Shown: positions 9,922 to 16,852 of the stretch, one piece after another
Layout: each line of letters opens with the position of its first letter
Position numbering within the stretch: the first letter of the stretch is position 1
NCBI GenBank assembly: GCA_031411575.1
Contig: JANOBJ010000057.1
Span: 1-20,461, forward strand
Direction of reading: 5' to 3'
Source: JANOBJ01 sp031411575
GTDB taxonomy: Bacteria; Pseudomonadota; Gammaproteobacteria; Burkholderiales; Burkholderiaceae_C
Length of the DNA: 20,461 nucleotides
The notes under the pieces: model-generated
Databases searched by the model: none
What the model was told of the DNA's origin: nothing
What the model saw: only the letters and a program-made list of their open reading frames with translations
Position numbers and translations under genes: made by a program

Positions 9922-12338
9922 ACAGTCGCGCGAATCCGCGGTCCACGTCCGTTGATCCTGAGCAGGCCTTTTTCGAATCTCAGGCGCTGCCGCCGGAAAA
10001 GCGCGGAGTCACGTTTGAAGCGCTGTTCTTCCGGCAACTGCAGCTGGTGACCACCCGCATTCACGAAACAGAAAATATCGATCAGATCATGCTGGAGGCC
10101 AGCCAGGACATCTGTCGGCTGTTCAATGCAGACCGGCTGACCCTGTATGCCGTTTCGGAAGACGGCGCCTTCATCATTTCCAAGATCAAGACCGGGCTCA
10201 GTGCCAATCGTGAGCTGAAGCTGCCTATTAGCAGCCAGAGCATCGCGGGTTACGTGGCGCAGAGCCGGCAGCCCCTGAACATCGCTGATGTCTATGACCA
10301 GGCGGCTTTGGCGCGCATCCATCCGGGCCTCAAGTTTCTCAATGAAGTGGACAAGCGCTCCGGCTACCGCACCCGGCAGTTGCTGGTGATGCCGATTGTC
10401 GATGCGGGCGGCTTGCACGGCGTGCTGCAGGTCATCAACAACCACAGCGACCAGCCATTCGGCGACCTCGAGACCGAGGGCGCCGCCCAGTTGTGCAAGA
10501 CACTGGCCACGGCGTTCCGCCAGCGGCAATACAAGGCCGGAGACGCAGTGCGCCGCAAGGCCACCAAGTACGATGGGCTGGTGGCATCGGCCAGCATGAC
10601 CGACGAGGAGCTCCAGCGGTGCGTCCAGACCGCACGGGAGCAGTCTCAATCCGTCGAGCATTTGCTGATGGCGGAATACAAGCTGCGTCCCGCCCAGATC
10701 GGCCCGTCCCTCGCCCGGTTCTTCGGTGTGCCGTACGAGCCGTTCAGCGCAGGCCGCATGCGCTCTGAGATGCTGCACGGCCCGCTCAAGCGTGACTTCA
10801 TCCAGCAGCAGGGCTGGATACCGCTGGAAGACTCGCCGGACGGCTTGGTCGTCATGTGTGTGGACCCTGAGGCCGTGCGCGGCTCGCGGATGGTGCCGCA
10901 GGTTTTCCCGCGCTTCTCGCGCTTTGTGTACCGCGTGACCACGCAGACCGAGTTTGACGAAACGCTCGCGCAACTGTTTGGTGTGGGCGTAGAGGGCGGC
11001 TCCATCGACCAGATGCTGGCCGACATGAACACCCCGCTCGATGACGACGGTGCGCTGGACGATGCCCTCGTGTCGGCCGCCGCCGACAACGAGCTGGTGA
11101 AGTTCGTCAACAAAGTCATCATCGACGCCTACAACCAGAAGGCGTCGGACATCCATATCGAGCCCTTGCCCGGAAAAGCCAAGACCGGCATTCGCTTTCG
11201 CGTGGACGGCACGCTGGCGCCCTACATCGAAGTGCCCGCGCACTTTCGCCAGGCGATGGTCACGCGCCTGAAGATCATGTGCGATCTGGACATCTCCGAG
11301 CGCCGCAAGCCGCAGGACGGCAAGATCAAGTTCAAGAAGTACGGCCCGCTGGACATCGAGCTGCGCGTGGCCACCATTCCCTCTGCCGGCGGCGTGGAAG
11401 ACGTGGTCATGCGGATCCTGGCCGGCGGCGAGCCGATTCCCGTGGACAAGCTGGGCCTGACGCCGCACAACAAGCAGCGCCTCATCGAGACCGTGGAAAA
11501 ACCCTACGGCCTGTTCTACGTGTGCGGCCCCACCGGCTCGGGCAAAACCACCACGCTGCACTCGATCCTCAAGCACCTGAACACGCCCGAAACCAAAATC
11601 TGGACGGCTGAAGACCCGGTCGAGATCACACAGCGCGGCCTGCGCCAGGTGCAGATCAACAAGAAGGCCGGCATTGATTTCGCGCTGGTCATGCGCGCCT
11701 TTTTGCGCGCCGATCCCGACATCATCATGGTGGGTGAATCACGCGACAAGGAAACGGTGTCGATGGGCGTGGAGGCATCGCTCACCGGGCATTTGGTGTT
11801 CTCCACGCTGCACACCAACTCGGCCCCTGAATCCATCACCCGCCTGCTCGACATGGGCATGGACCCGTTCAACTTTGCCGATGCCCTGCTGGGCATCCTG
11901 GCGCAGCGCCTGGCCAAAAAGCTCTGCGAGTGCAAGGAGGCGTATGCGCCCAGCTCGCAGGAGATCCGCGATTTCATCAAGGAATACGCCGAAGAACTGC
12001 GCCACACCGCCGCCTGGAAAGCCGATGCCGGCGGAGAAACCCAAAAGCTGTTTGAGGAATGGATCGAGGCCTACGGCAAGGACGGCGCCCTGACCTTCTA
12101 CCGCGCCGTGGGCTGCGACAAGTGCAACAAGACCGGCTACAAAGGCCGCGTGGGCCTGCACGAGCTGCTGGTGGCCGACGACGGCATCAAGCGCCTGGTG
12201 CAAGAGCGCGCCCGCGTGGCCGAAATCTTCTCCGCCGCCGTCGAAACCGGCATGCGCACGCTCAAGATGGACGGCATGGAAAAGATCATGCTCGGCCTGA
12301 CCGATCTCAAGCAGGTCCGCTCGGTCTGCATCAAGTGA
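9918..12338 (+). CDS. GspE/PilB-type secretion/pilus motor ATPase with N-terminal GAF domain
   Basis: This 806-residue cytoplasmic hexameric ATPase belongs to the type II secretion/type IV pilus family. The domains are: GAF at about 45-195, a GspE-N (MshEN-like) region at about 215-350, and the T2SSE ATPase at about 385-780. Walker A is GPTGSGKTT (Gly537-Thr545, Lys543). The Walker B region is DPDIIMVGESRD with Glu607, where the usual motif is GEIRD. The histidine box STLHTN is present. The metal-binding cysteines are Cys670, Cys672, Cys733 and Cys736, so the first pair is CxC rather than the usual CxxC. The GAF domain ends in LQVINN and PFGDLETE (about 170-187), reminiscent of the NKxnFxxxDE motif of cyclic-nucleotide-binding GAF domains but degenerate. 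The GTG at 9918 overlaps the previous stop as GTGA and has AGGAG at 9905-9909. It directly precedes the pilin gene. It is not the canonical pilB of a pilBCD cluster, because no pilC or pilD is adjacent. Confidence 0.93.
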   Translation: MNSRANPRSTSVDPEQAFFESQALPPEKRGVTFEALFFRQLQLVTTRIHETENIDQIMLEASQDICRLFNADRLTLYAVSEDGAFIISKIKTGLSANRELKLPISSQSIAGYVAQSRQPLNIADVYDQAALARIHPGLKFLNEVDKRSGYRTRQLLVMPIVDAGGLHGVLQVINNHSDQPFGDLETEGAAQLCKTLATAFRQRQYKAGDAVRRKATKYDGLVASASMTDEELQRCVQTAREQSQSVEHLLMAEYKLRPAQIGPSLARFFGVPYEPFSAGRMRSEMLHGPLKRDFIQQQGWIPLEDSPDGLVVMCVDPEAVRGSRMVPQVFPRFSRFVYRVTTQTEFDETLAQLFGVGVEGGSIDQMLADMNTPLDDDGALDDALVSAAADNELVKFVNKVIIDAYNQKASDIHIEPLPGKAKTGIRFRVDGTLAPYIEVPAHFRQAMVTRLKIMCDLDISERRKPQDGKIKFKKYGPLDIELRVATIPSAGGVEDVVMRILAGGEPIPVDKLGLTPHNKQRLIETVEKPYGLFYVCGPTGSGKTTTLHSILKHLNTPETKIWTAEDPVEITQRGLRQVQINKKAGIDFALVMRAFLRADPDIIMVGESRDKETVSMGVEASLTGHLVFSTLHTNSAPESITRLLDMGMDPFNFADALLGILAQRLAKKLCECKEAYAPSSQEIRDFIKEYAEELRHTAAWKADAGGETQKLFEEWIEAYGKDGALTFYRAVGCDKCNKTGYKGRVGLHELLVADDGIKRLVQERARVAEIFSAAVETGMRTLKMDGMEKIMLGLTDLKQVRSVCIK

Positions 12339-12343
12339 CAAAT

Positions 12344-12362
12344 GTGTCCCGGCCGGGGGCAC
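12344..12362 (+). other. GC-rich hairpin after the ATPase gene
   Basis: GTGTCCC at 12344-12350 pairs with GGGGCAC at 12356-12362, leaving a five-base loop (one G-T pair). It lies six bases after the ATPase stop codon and is followed by ACAAAAAGAC. There is no T run, so it is not a classic intrinsic terminator on the plus strand. It could mark the 3' end of the signalling block mRNA. Confidence 0.3.
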
Positions 12363-12384
12363 AAAAAGACAATTTGGTCACCGC

Positions 12385-12400
12385 CAGTTGCTACCAACTG
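12385..12400. promoter_or_regulatory. Perfect inverted repeat upstream of the pilin promoter, possible activator site
   Basis: CAGTTG at 12385-12390 and CAACTG at 12395-12400 form a perfect six-base inverted repeat around CTAC. It lies about 35 bases upstream of the sigma-54-type -24 element. It could be a binding site for a dimeric regulator such as an enhancer-binding protein of the PilR/NtrC class. I do not recognise the sequence as a known PilR site. Confidence 0.3.
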
Positions 12401-12434
12401 TGAACAAAGCCGCAAGAATCAACAAGCTACAGGC

Positions 12435-12450
12435 TGGCACAGTATCTGCA
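12435..12450 (+). promoter_or_regulatory. Sigma-54 (RpoN) type -24/-12 promoter of the pilin gene
   Basis: TGGCAC at 12435-12440 and TGCA at 12447-12450 fit the RpoN consensus TGGCACG-N4-TTGCW. The invariant GG and GC dinucleotides have the right spacing, and only the first T of TTGC is changed (to C). Transcription would begin near 12460, about 35 bases before the pilin ATG. Major pilin genes of many proteobacteria are RpoN/PilRS-dependent, which fits. No second match was noticed elsewhere in the window. Confidence 0.8.
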
Positions 12451-12496
12451 AATACTTTGGGGCTTAACTGCTCAACCATATCAAGGAGTTTTCTTA

Positions 12497-12997
12497 ATGA
12501 AGCGTTCCATCCAAAAGGGTTTCACCCTCATCGAATTGATGATCGTCGTGGCGATCATCGGTATCCTGGCGGCTGTGGCCCTGCCGGCGTATCAGGATTA
12601 CACGAAGCGCGCGAAGCTGTCTGAAGTGATTTTGGCGGCTTCTGCCTGCCGCACCACAATTACCGAGGTGTATCAGTCTGGCTCCGCTTCATCCGCTCCT
12701 GTGGCCAACGGCTGGGGTTGTGAAGCCGGTACCGGAACTTCGAACGCGAGCGTGTCGACCAAGTACGTGTCAGCCATCACTACGACCGCTGACGGCAAGA
12801 TCACAGTCACAGCGCAAGGCTTCAACGACGCGCAGATTGACACGAACGTGGCCACTCTGGTGCCCTTGGCAAATGCGACCACGGCTGCTGTGTTCGCGAC
12901 TAATGTCGGCTCGGCCATCTTTGGCTGGCGCTGTGGTAGCGGCACTGACGGAACAACCATTCCGGCGAAGTTCCTGCCAGGTTCATGCCGCGGCTAA
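12497..12997 (+). CDS. pilA: Type IV major pilin, PilA-like
   Basis: This 166-residue prepilin has a short class III leader (MKRSIQKG), prepilin peptidase cleavage between Gly8 and Phe9, and the invariant Glu5 of the mature protein (FTLIE). The hydrophobic assembly helix runs to about residue 36. The globular domain has Cys51, Cys75, Cys146 and Cys164; the last pair would close the C-terminal D-loop (GWRC to SCRG). A Ser/Ala-rich stretch at 61-70 (SGSASSAPVA) resembles O-glycosylated pilin segments and fits the PglL-like genes downstream; this use is inference. AAGGAG at 12483-12488 gives a strong ribosome binding site, and a sigma-54 promoter lies upstream. An intrinsic terminator lies 30 bases past the stop, so the pilin can be expressed at a high level alone. 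A minor pilin is less likely given the size, promoter and neighbours. Confidence 0.96.
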   Translation: MKRSIQKGFTLIELMIVVAIIGILAAVALPAYQDYTKRAKLSEVILAASACRTTITEVYQSGSASSAPVANGWGCEAGTGTSNASVSTKYVSAITTTADGKITVTAQGFNDAQIDTNVATLVPLANATTAAVFATNVGSAIFGWRCGSGTDGTTIPAKFLPGSCRG

Positions 12998-14739
12998 GAG
13001 GATTGCGTTTGCTGCCCAACCTAGAAGCGCCCCGCAAGGGGCGTTTTTCATTTGCCCTACCGTTATACGCGTTGGGCTCAATTGCGTTCCTGATGGCGTG
13101 GCTGGCTCCCAATCACTACCCGCCGTGGACGAGCTTTCATGGCGAGGCGGCGGCATTTGCCGCCTTGATCGCGTTCTGTATTGCTGCGCTCGCCCGCGAC
13201 GAACAGGGGCGCCCAGAGAACGCACACGCGCTATTTCTCGTGTTGGTGGGGCTCGTCTGGCTGCAATGGGTGGCCGGGCAAATCATTTACGTCGGCGATG
13301 CAACGATAAGTAGTCTGTACTTGGTGGGATTGGGTTTGGCATGGTGGTTGGGTTCGCGTTTGAATTCTTTGGACGGCGGAACAGACAATAGGCTGATGCT
13401 ATTGGCCGCGCTACTCGTGGCCGCCGCCGTGATCTCGACCTTGATCGCCATTCTCCAGTGGCTGCGACTAGAGGCGACGTTGGGGATTTTTGCTGCCGAG
13501 CGTGGGCCTTCGATGCGCCCGTTCGGCAATCTCGGCCAACCCAATCATCTAGCAACGCTCACTCTGATGGGTATTGTGCTCAGTTGTGGACTCTTTGCTC
13601 GCCGCTACTTGAATGCATGGCAACTCGGTGCAGTTATTGCCGTGTTGTCGTTCGGGTTGATCCTGACAGAGTCGAGGACTGGCATTTTGACGGCCGCACT
13701 TATTGGGGCGGGGTCTCTTGCGAGGCGCCGATACATTTGGGCGATTGGTGGTTGGAAAGCTATCGCCGGTTGGTGGGCGTTGCTACTCGGCTTACTTCTG
13801 GCTTGGAGACCACTCAATGAAACGCTTTTTTTACAGGCTGCCCGTGACGCCGAGATATCCCAAGACAATGCAAGGATGGTTATGTGGCGGCAGGCGGTTG
13901 CGGCGATTGCAGAGTCACCTTGGATAGGCTTTGGGTGGAGGCAGACGGCCGTTGCTCAGAAGACCGGCGCCAACGCCGTGGAGGGGAGCCTTGCGACAGA
14001 GTACGCCCACAATCTGGCGCTTGACTTGATCCTGTGGATGGGTATCCCGGCAGGCGTTTTCCTTATCGGCCTTATCGGCTACTGGATGATAAGAGCTGCA
14101 ATGCGGATCAATTGCGCACAGCAACTACTGCTTTTCCTGGCACTCGTGCCGCTTGCGGTGCACAGCCTGACAGAGTTTCCTTTTGCATATTCATACTTTT
14201 TGTTTCCAGCTGGCTGGATGCTTGGTGCGCTCAGCACTCAGCAAAATATCAGGCTCGCTGCATTCGACGGGGTCAAATTGAAGTTGGCTCGAGTCACCAC
14301 GGCGCTGATCTTGACCATTTTCGCCACAGTTTCGGCGTGGACGGCATTTGAGTACATCAAGGCGGAAGAGGACTATCGCGTAATGCGCTTTGAACTGCGA
14401 AACGTCGGAAGCAATCCGGTAGCCTACGCGGCTCCAGAACTCTTCTTGCTGGATCAAATCAGCGAAATGTTGAAGCTCGGGCGAATGGTGCCGTATCCCG
14501 GAATGCCACAGGAAGACATTGAAAGACTGCGCAAAGGCAGTACCACCTTTACATGGGCAGCTGTTCACATGAGCTACTCCATGGCCTTGGCGCTTAATGG
14601 GCAGCCAGCGGAAGCCTCTCGCCAGCTCCACACCTTGCGGTCCCTGTACGGGCCGGATGTCTATCGGCAGGTTAAGGAAATACTGCTACAGATGCAGCAG
14701 GCGAGATACCCGCAACTCGCGGCGGTAAGTCTGCCTTGA
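12985..14739 (+). CDS. pglL: PglL-family pilin O-oligosaccharyltransferase (first copy)
   Basis: This polytopic inner-membrane protein of up to 584 residues belongs to the Wzy_C/PglL superfamily, which transfers lipid-linked glycan to pilin Ser/Thr in the periplasm. There are about a dozen hydrophobic segments. Family landmarks are RPFGNLGQPNHLAT, the SRTGIL motif, SPWIGFGWRQT, the probable catalytic His342 in EYAHNLALDL (compare HNL of neisserial PglL), and the VHSLTEFPFAYSYF block. A soluble tail at about 465-584 would be the C-terminal domain. The start is uncertain. ATG at 12985 overlaps the end of pilA by 13 bases and has a weak CAGG upstream, but places the pilA terminator inside the gene. 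TTG at 13072 would avoid that, while the next ATG (13093) would cut the first membrane helix. Composition is visibly less GC-rich than the flanks, which suggests transfer with the pilin. Confidence 0.9.
   Translation: MPRLRGLRLLPNLEAPRKGRFSFALPLYALGSIAFLMAWLAPNHYPPWTSFHGEAAAFAALIAFCIAALARDEQGRPENAHALFLVLVGLVWLQWVAGQIIYVGDATISSLYLVGLGLAWWLGSRLNSLDGGTDNRLMLLAALLVAAAVISTLIAILQWLRLEATLGIFAAERGPSMRPFGNLGQPNHLATLTLMGIVLSCGLFARRYLNAWQLGAVIAVLSFGLILTESRTGILTAALIGAGSLARRRYIWAIGGWKAIAGWWALLLGLLLAWRPLNETLFLQAARDAEISQDNARMVMWRQAVAAIAESPWIGFGWRQTAVAQKTGANAVEGSLATEYAHNLALDLILWMGIPAGVFLIGLIGYWMIRAAMRINCAQQLLLFLALVPLAVHSLTEFPFAYSYFLFPAGWMLGALSTQQNIRLAAFDGVKLKLARVTTALILTIFATVSAWTAFEYIKAEEDYRVMRFELRNVGSNPVAYAAPELFLLDQISEMLKLGRMVPYPGMPQEDIERLRKGSTTFTWAAVHMSYSMALALNGQPAEASRQLHTLRSLYGPDVYRQVKEILLQMQQARYPQLAAVSLP
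13028..13048 (+). terminator. Intrinsic terminator after pilA
   Basis: CGCCCC at 13028-13033 and GGGGCG at 13038-13043 form a perfect six-pair GC stem with the stable GCAA tetraloop, followed at once by five Ts (13044-13048). It lies 30 bases after the pilin stop. It also lies inside the long version of the downstream oligosaccharyltransferase frame that starts at 12985, so readthrough or a second promoter is needed for the glycosylation genes. Confidence 0.85.
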
Positions 14740-16256
14740 GCGGGTGGTTCTTCTTCATTGCTGCGGCCGCGTTTCCGTGGCTAAATCCGTTGGCGTATGG
14801 GCCGTCGCCTGCTGTTGCACCACTATTGGCGGCCGCCGTGGCTGGAGCGTTGGTGTTCTTGCTTCTATTGCGTGGTCTTGACTGCGTGCTGCCGGCGTCA
14901 TCGACGCAGTCCACGAACTTGGCGCCCCCAACACAGACGGCATGGTTGCTGGCGGCGGTCCTCACGGCTGGCATCGGTCTAGTTCAGTTCTTCGGCCTGG
15001 CCCACGACCTCGCTCCCTGGATCAACACCACCCGCCTTGGCGAAGCCTTCGGCAACCTGCGCCAGAAGAACCAGTTCGCCTCGCTGATGAGCATTGGCCT
15101 GCTGGCGCTGTTGTGCGCGGCGGGTGGCAGCGCCGGCGCAGCCCGTGCGCGGGCGCTGGGCGTCGTTTTGCTGGTAGTGGCCAGCGCAGCATCCGCTTCG
15201 CGCACGGGGTTGTTGCAAATCGCCGTGATCGTGGTTTCCGTCGCGTTCTGGCGGGCGGAGGAGAAAACATCGCGGTTGCGCCTGGCCGCGCTGGCGCTGG
15301 GCACCTACGCCGTGGCGGCCTGGGCGTTGCCGCTGGCGCTGAAAGCGGTTGCGGGTGTGGATGCCAACAGCATCGCGGACCGTCTGACTACTGAACTGGG
15401 CTGCTCCAGCCGCACCGTCCTCTGGTCCAACGTGCTCGACCTGATCGCCCAGAAACCGTGGTTTGGCTGGGGCTGGGGTGAGCTGGACTATGCGCACTAT
15501 TCCAACCTGTATTCGGGCGAGCGGTTTTGCGACATTCTGGACAACGCGCACAACCTGCCGCTGCATCTGGCGGTGGAGTTGGGCGTTCCGTTTGCTATGG
15601 GCGTCTGCGGCGCCATCGCCTGGCTGGTCTGGCGCGGCCGGCCATGGCGTGAGGCGGACCCGACGCGCCAGCTAGCCTGGGGGGTGCTGGCCGTCATTGG
15701 CGTGCACAGCCTGGTGGAGTACCCGCTGTGGTACGGGCCGTTCCAGATGGCGGTGGGGTTGTGCATCTGGATGCTGTGGACCCACCCACCCGTCAAGGGT
15801 GCCGTGGACGTTGATTTAGAGCCAAATACGACCAAGGTCCCCGTCATTCGGTCATTGCTTGCTATCATGTTAATAGCATTTGTGGGCTATGCCGGATGGG
15901 ACTACCACCGCATCAGCCAGCTCTATCTGCCGCCCGACCAGCGGGCTGCAGCGTACCGCGCCGATGCGCTGGGCCAGGCGCGCCAGTCGTGGCTGTTCCA
16001 CAACCAGGTGGCGTTTGCCGAACTCACCTTGACGCCGCTCACCCGCGACAACGCCGCGCCGGTGAACGCCATGGCCACGCAGCTGCTGCACTATTCGCCT
16101 GAACCCCGGGTGATTGAAAAGGTGATCGAGTCCGCCGTTTTGCTGCAGCGTGACGACGAGGCGCTGTGGCACCTGGCGCGCTACCGAGCCGCGTTTCCCA
16201 AGGAGCATGCGGCGTGGGTGGCGGGCAATGCCCGGGGTGCGGCGCGGGCGCAGTAG
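14736..16256 (+). CDS. pglL: PglL-family O-oligosaccharyltransferase (second copy)
   Basis: This 506-residue polytopic membrane protein belongs to the same superfamily as the gene before it. Landmarks are TTRLGEAFGNLRQKNQFASL, SASRTGLLQ, a SRTVLWSNVLDLI segment, PWFGWGWGELD, the probable catalytic His272 in DNAHNLPLHL, and VHSLVEYPLWYGPF. They are followed by a final membrane helix near 370-390 and a soluble Wzy_C_2-like tail. The start is a TTG at 14736 that overlaps the previous TGA (TTGA), implying translational coupling. No ATG is available before the first helix. The first roughly 250 bases look like the AT-richer upstream gene, then composition changes to the local GC-rich style near 14,980. 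It ends 24 bases before the convergent moaC stop. Whether both copies are active on the same pilin, or have different glycan or acceptor preferences, is unknown. Confidence 0.9.
   Translation: MSGWFFFIAAAAFPWLNPLAYGPSPAVAPLLAAAVAGALVFLLLLRGLDCVLPASSTQSTNLAPPTQTAWLLAAVLTAGIGLVQFFGLAHDLAPWINTTRLGEAFGNLRQKNQFASLMSIGLLALLCAAGGSAGAARARALGVVLLVVASAASASRTGLLQIAVIVVSVAFWRAEEKTSRLRLAALALGTYAVAAWALPLALKAVAGVDANSIADRLTTELGCSSRTVLWSNVLDLIAQKPWFGWGWGELDYAHYSNLYSGERFCDILDNAHNLPLHLAVELGVPFAMGVCGAIAWLVWRGRPWREADPTRQLAWGVLAVIGVHSLVEYPLWYGPFQMAVGLCIWMLWTHPPVKGAVDVDLEPNTTKVPVIRSLLAIMLIAFVGYAGWDYHRISQLYLPPDQRAAAYRADALGQARQSWLFHNQVAFAELTLTPLTRDNAAPVNAMATQLLHYSPEPRVIEKVIESAVLLQRDDEALWHLARYRAAFPKEHAAWVAGNARGAARAQ
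15850..15877 (+). repeat. AT-rich palindromic islet, copy 1 (within second pglL)
   Basis: GGTCA at 15850-15854 is followed six bases later by GCTATC (15861-15866), ATGTT and AATAGC (15872-15877). The last two hexamers form a near-perfect inverted repeat. The stretch encodes RSLLAIMLIA in a membrane helix and uses TCA, TTA and ATA codons that are rare around it. Copy 2 at 17678-17705 has the same layout and reading frame; the two match at about 20 of 28 bases. Confidence 0.55.
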
Positions 16257-16280
16257 GCTCTGCCGCAGGTCAACGCCGGG

Positions 16281-16778
16281 TCAGGGATTCACAAAACTGC
16301 CCGACTTGCCGCCATGCTTTTCCAGCACGCGCACGCCGGTGATCGTCATGCCGCGGTCTGCCGCCTTGCACATGTCATAGATAGTCAGCAGTGCAATTTG
16401 CACGGCGGTCAGCGCTTCCATTTCCACGCCGGTGGGGCCGACGGTTTCAACGGTGGCCGAGCAATCGACGGCGCTGCTGTCGGCTGGCAGCTCAAAACTC
16501 AATGCCACCCGGGTGATCGCCAGCGGATGGCACAGCGGGATCAGATCGCTGGTTTTCTTCGCCGCCTGGATGCCGGCGATGCGCGCAATGCCCAGCACAT
16601 CGCCCTTTTTGGCCGTGCCCTGTTCGATCAGCGCGCGCGTGGCCGGCAACATCTCGATCCGCCCGGTCGCCACGGCCACGCGATGCGTGCTGGGCTTGGC
16701 CGCCACATCCACCATATGGGCCTGGCCCTGGGTGTCGATATGCGTCAACGTGGCGGAGGCGGGGGGCGTGGAGGTCAT
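16281..16778 (-). CDS. moaC: Cyclic pyranopterin monophosphate synthase (molybdenum cofactor biosynthesis)
   Basis: MoaC converts the MoaA product 3',8-cyclo-7,8-dihydro-GTP to cyclic pyranopterin monophosphate, the second step of molybdopterin synthesis, in the cytoplasm. With the ATG at 16778 the protein has 165 residues and starts MTSTPPASATLTHID, which aligns with E. coli MoaC (161 residues). A longer frame to 16826 would add an unlikely leader. Family blocks include HMVDVAAKPSTHRVA, KKGDVLGIARIAGIQAAKKT, DLIPLCHPLAITRV, GVEMEALTAVQIALLTIYDMCKA and GGKSGSF. Together they carry the conserved Lys, His, Glu, Asp and Lys active-site residues. It stands alone on the minus strand between pilin accessory genes, convergent with pglL and divergent from the tfpX-like gene. 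There is no functional tie to the pilus; the ribosome binding site is weak. Confidence 0.97.
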   Translation of the reverse strand: MTSTPPASATLTHIDTQGQAHMVDVAAKPSTHRVAVATGRIEMLPATRALIEQGTAKKGDVLGIARIAGIQAAKKTSDLIPLCHPLAITRVALSFELPADSSAVDCSATVETVGPTGVEMEALTAVQIALLTIYDMCKAADRGMTITGVRVLEKHGGKSGSFVNP

Positions 16779-16852
16779 GGCGCGGCAGCGATGGGATGGG
16801 AGTGGTAAAAACTGTTTACAGAACATTCACCTGACTCAACGATCATACGACC

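Noticed and set aside
10220..10235. GCTGC-CTATTA-GCAGC inverted repeat in the GAF-ATPase gene
   Set aside because: It is short, within codons, and does not share the GGTCA or TTAATAGC parts of the islet.
13386..13404. CAATAG/CTATTG inverted repeat in the first pglL as another copy of the AT-rich islet
   Set aside because: The half-site order, spacer and reading frame differ from the two good copies, and the surrounding gene is AT-richer anyway, so chance is likely.
16779..16826. N-terminal extension of MoaC to 16826
   Set aside because: The extra 16 residues have no counterpart in MoaC proteins and the ATG at 16778 gives the normal length.
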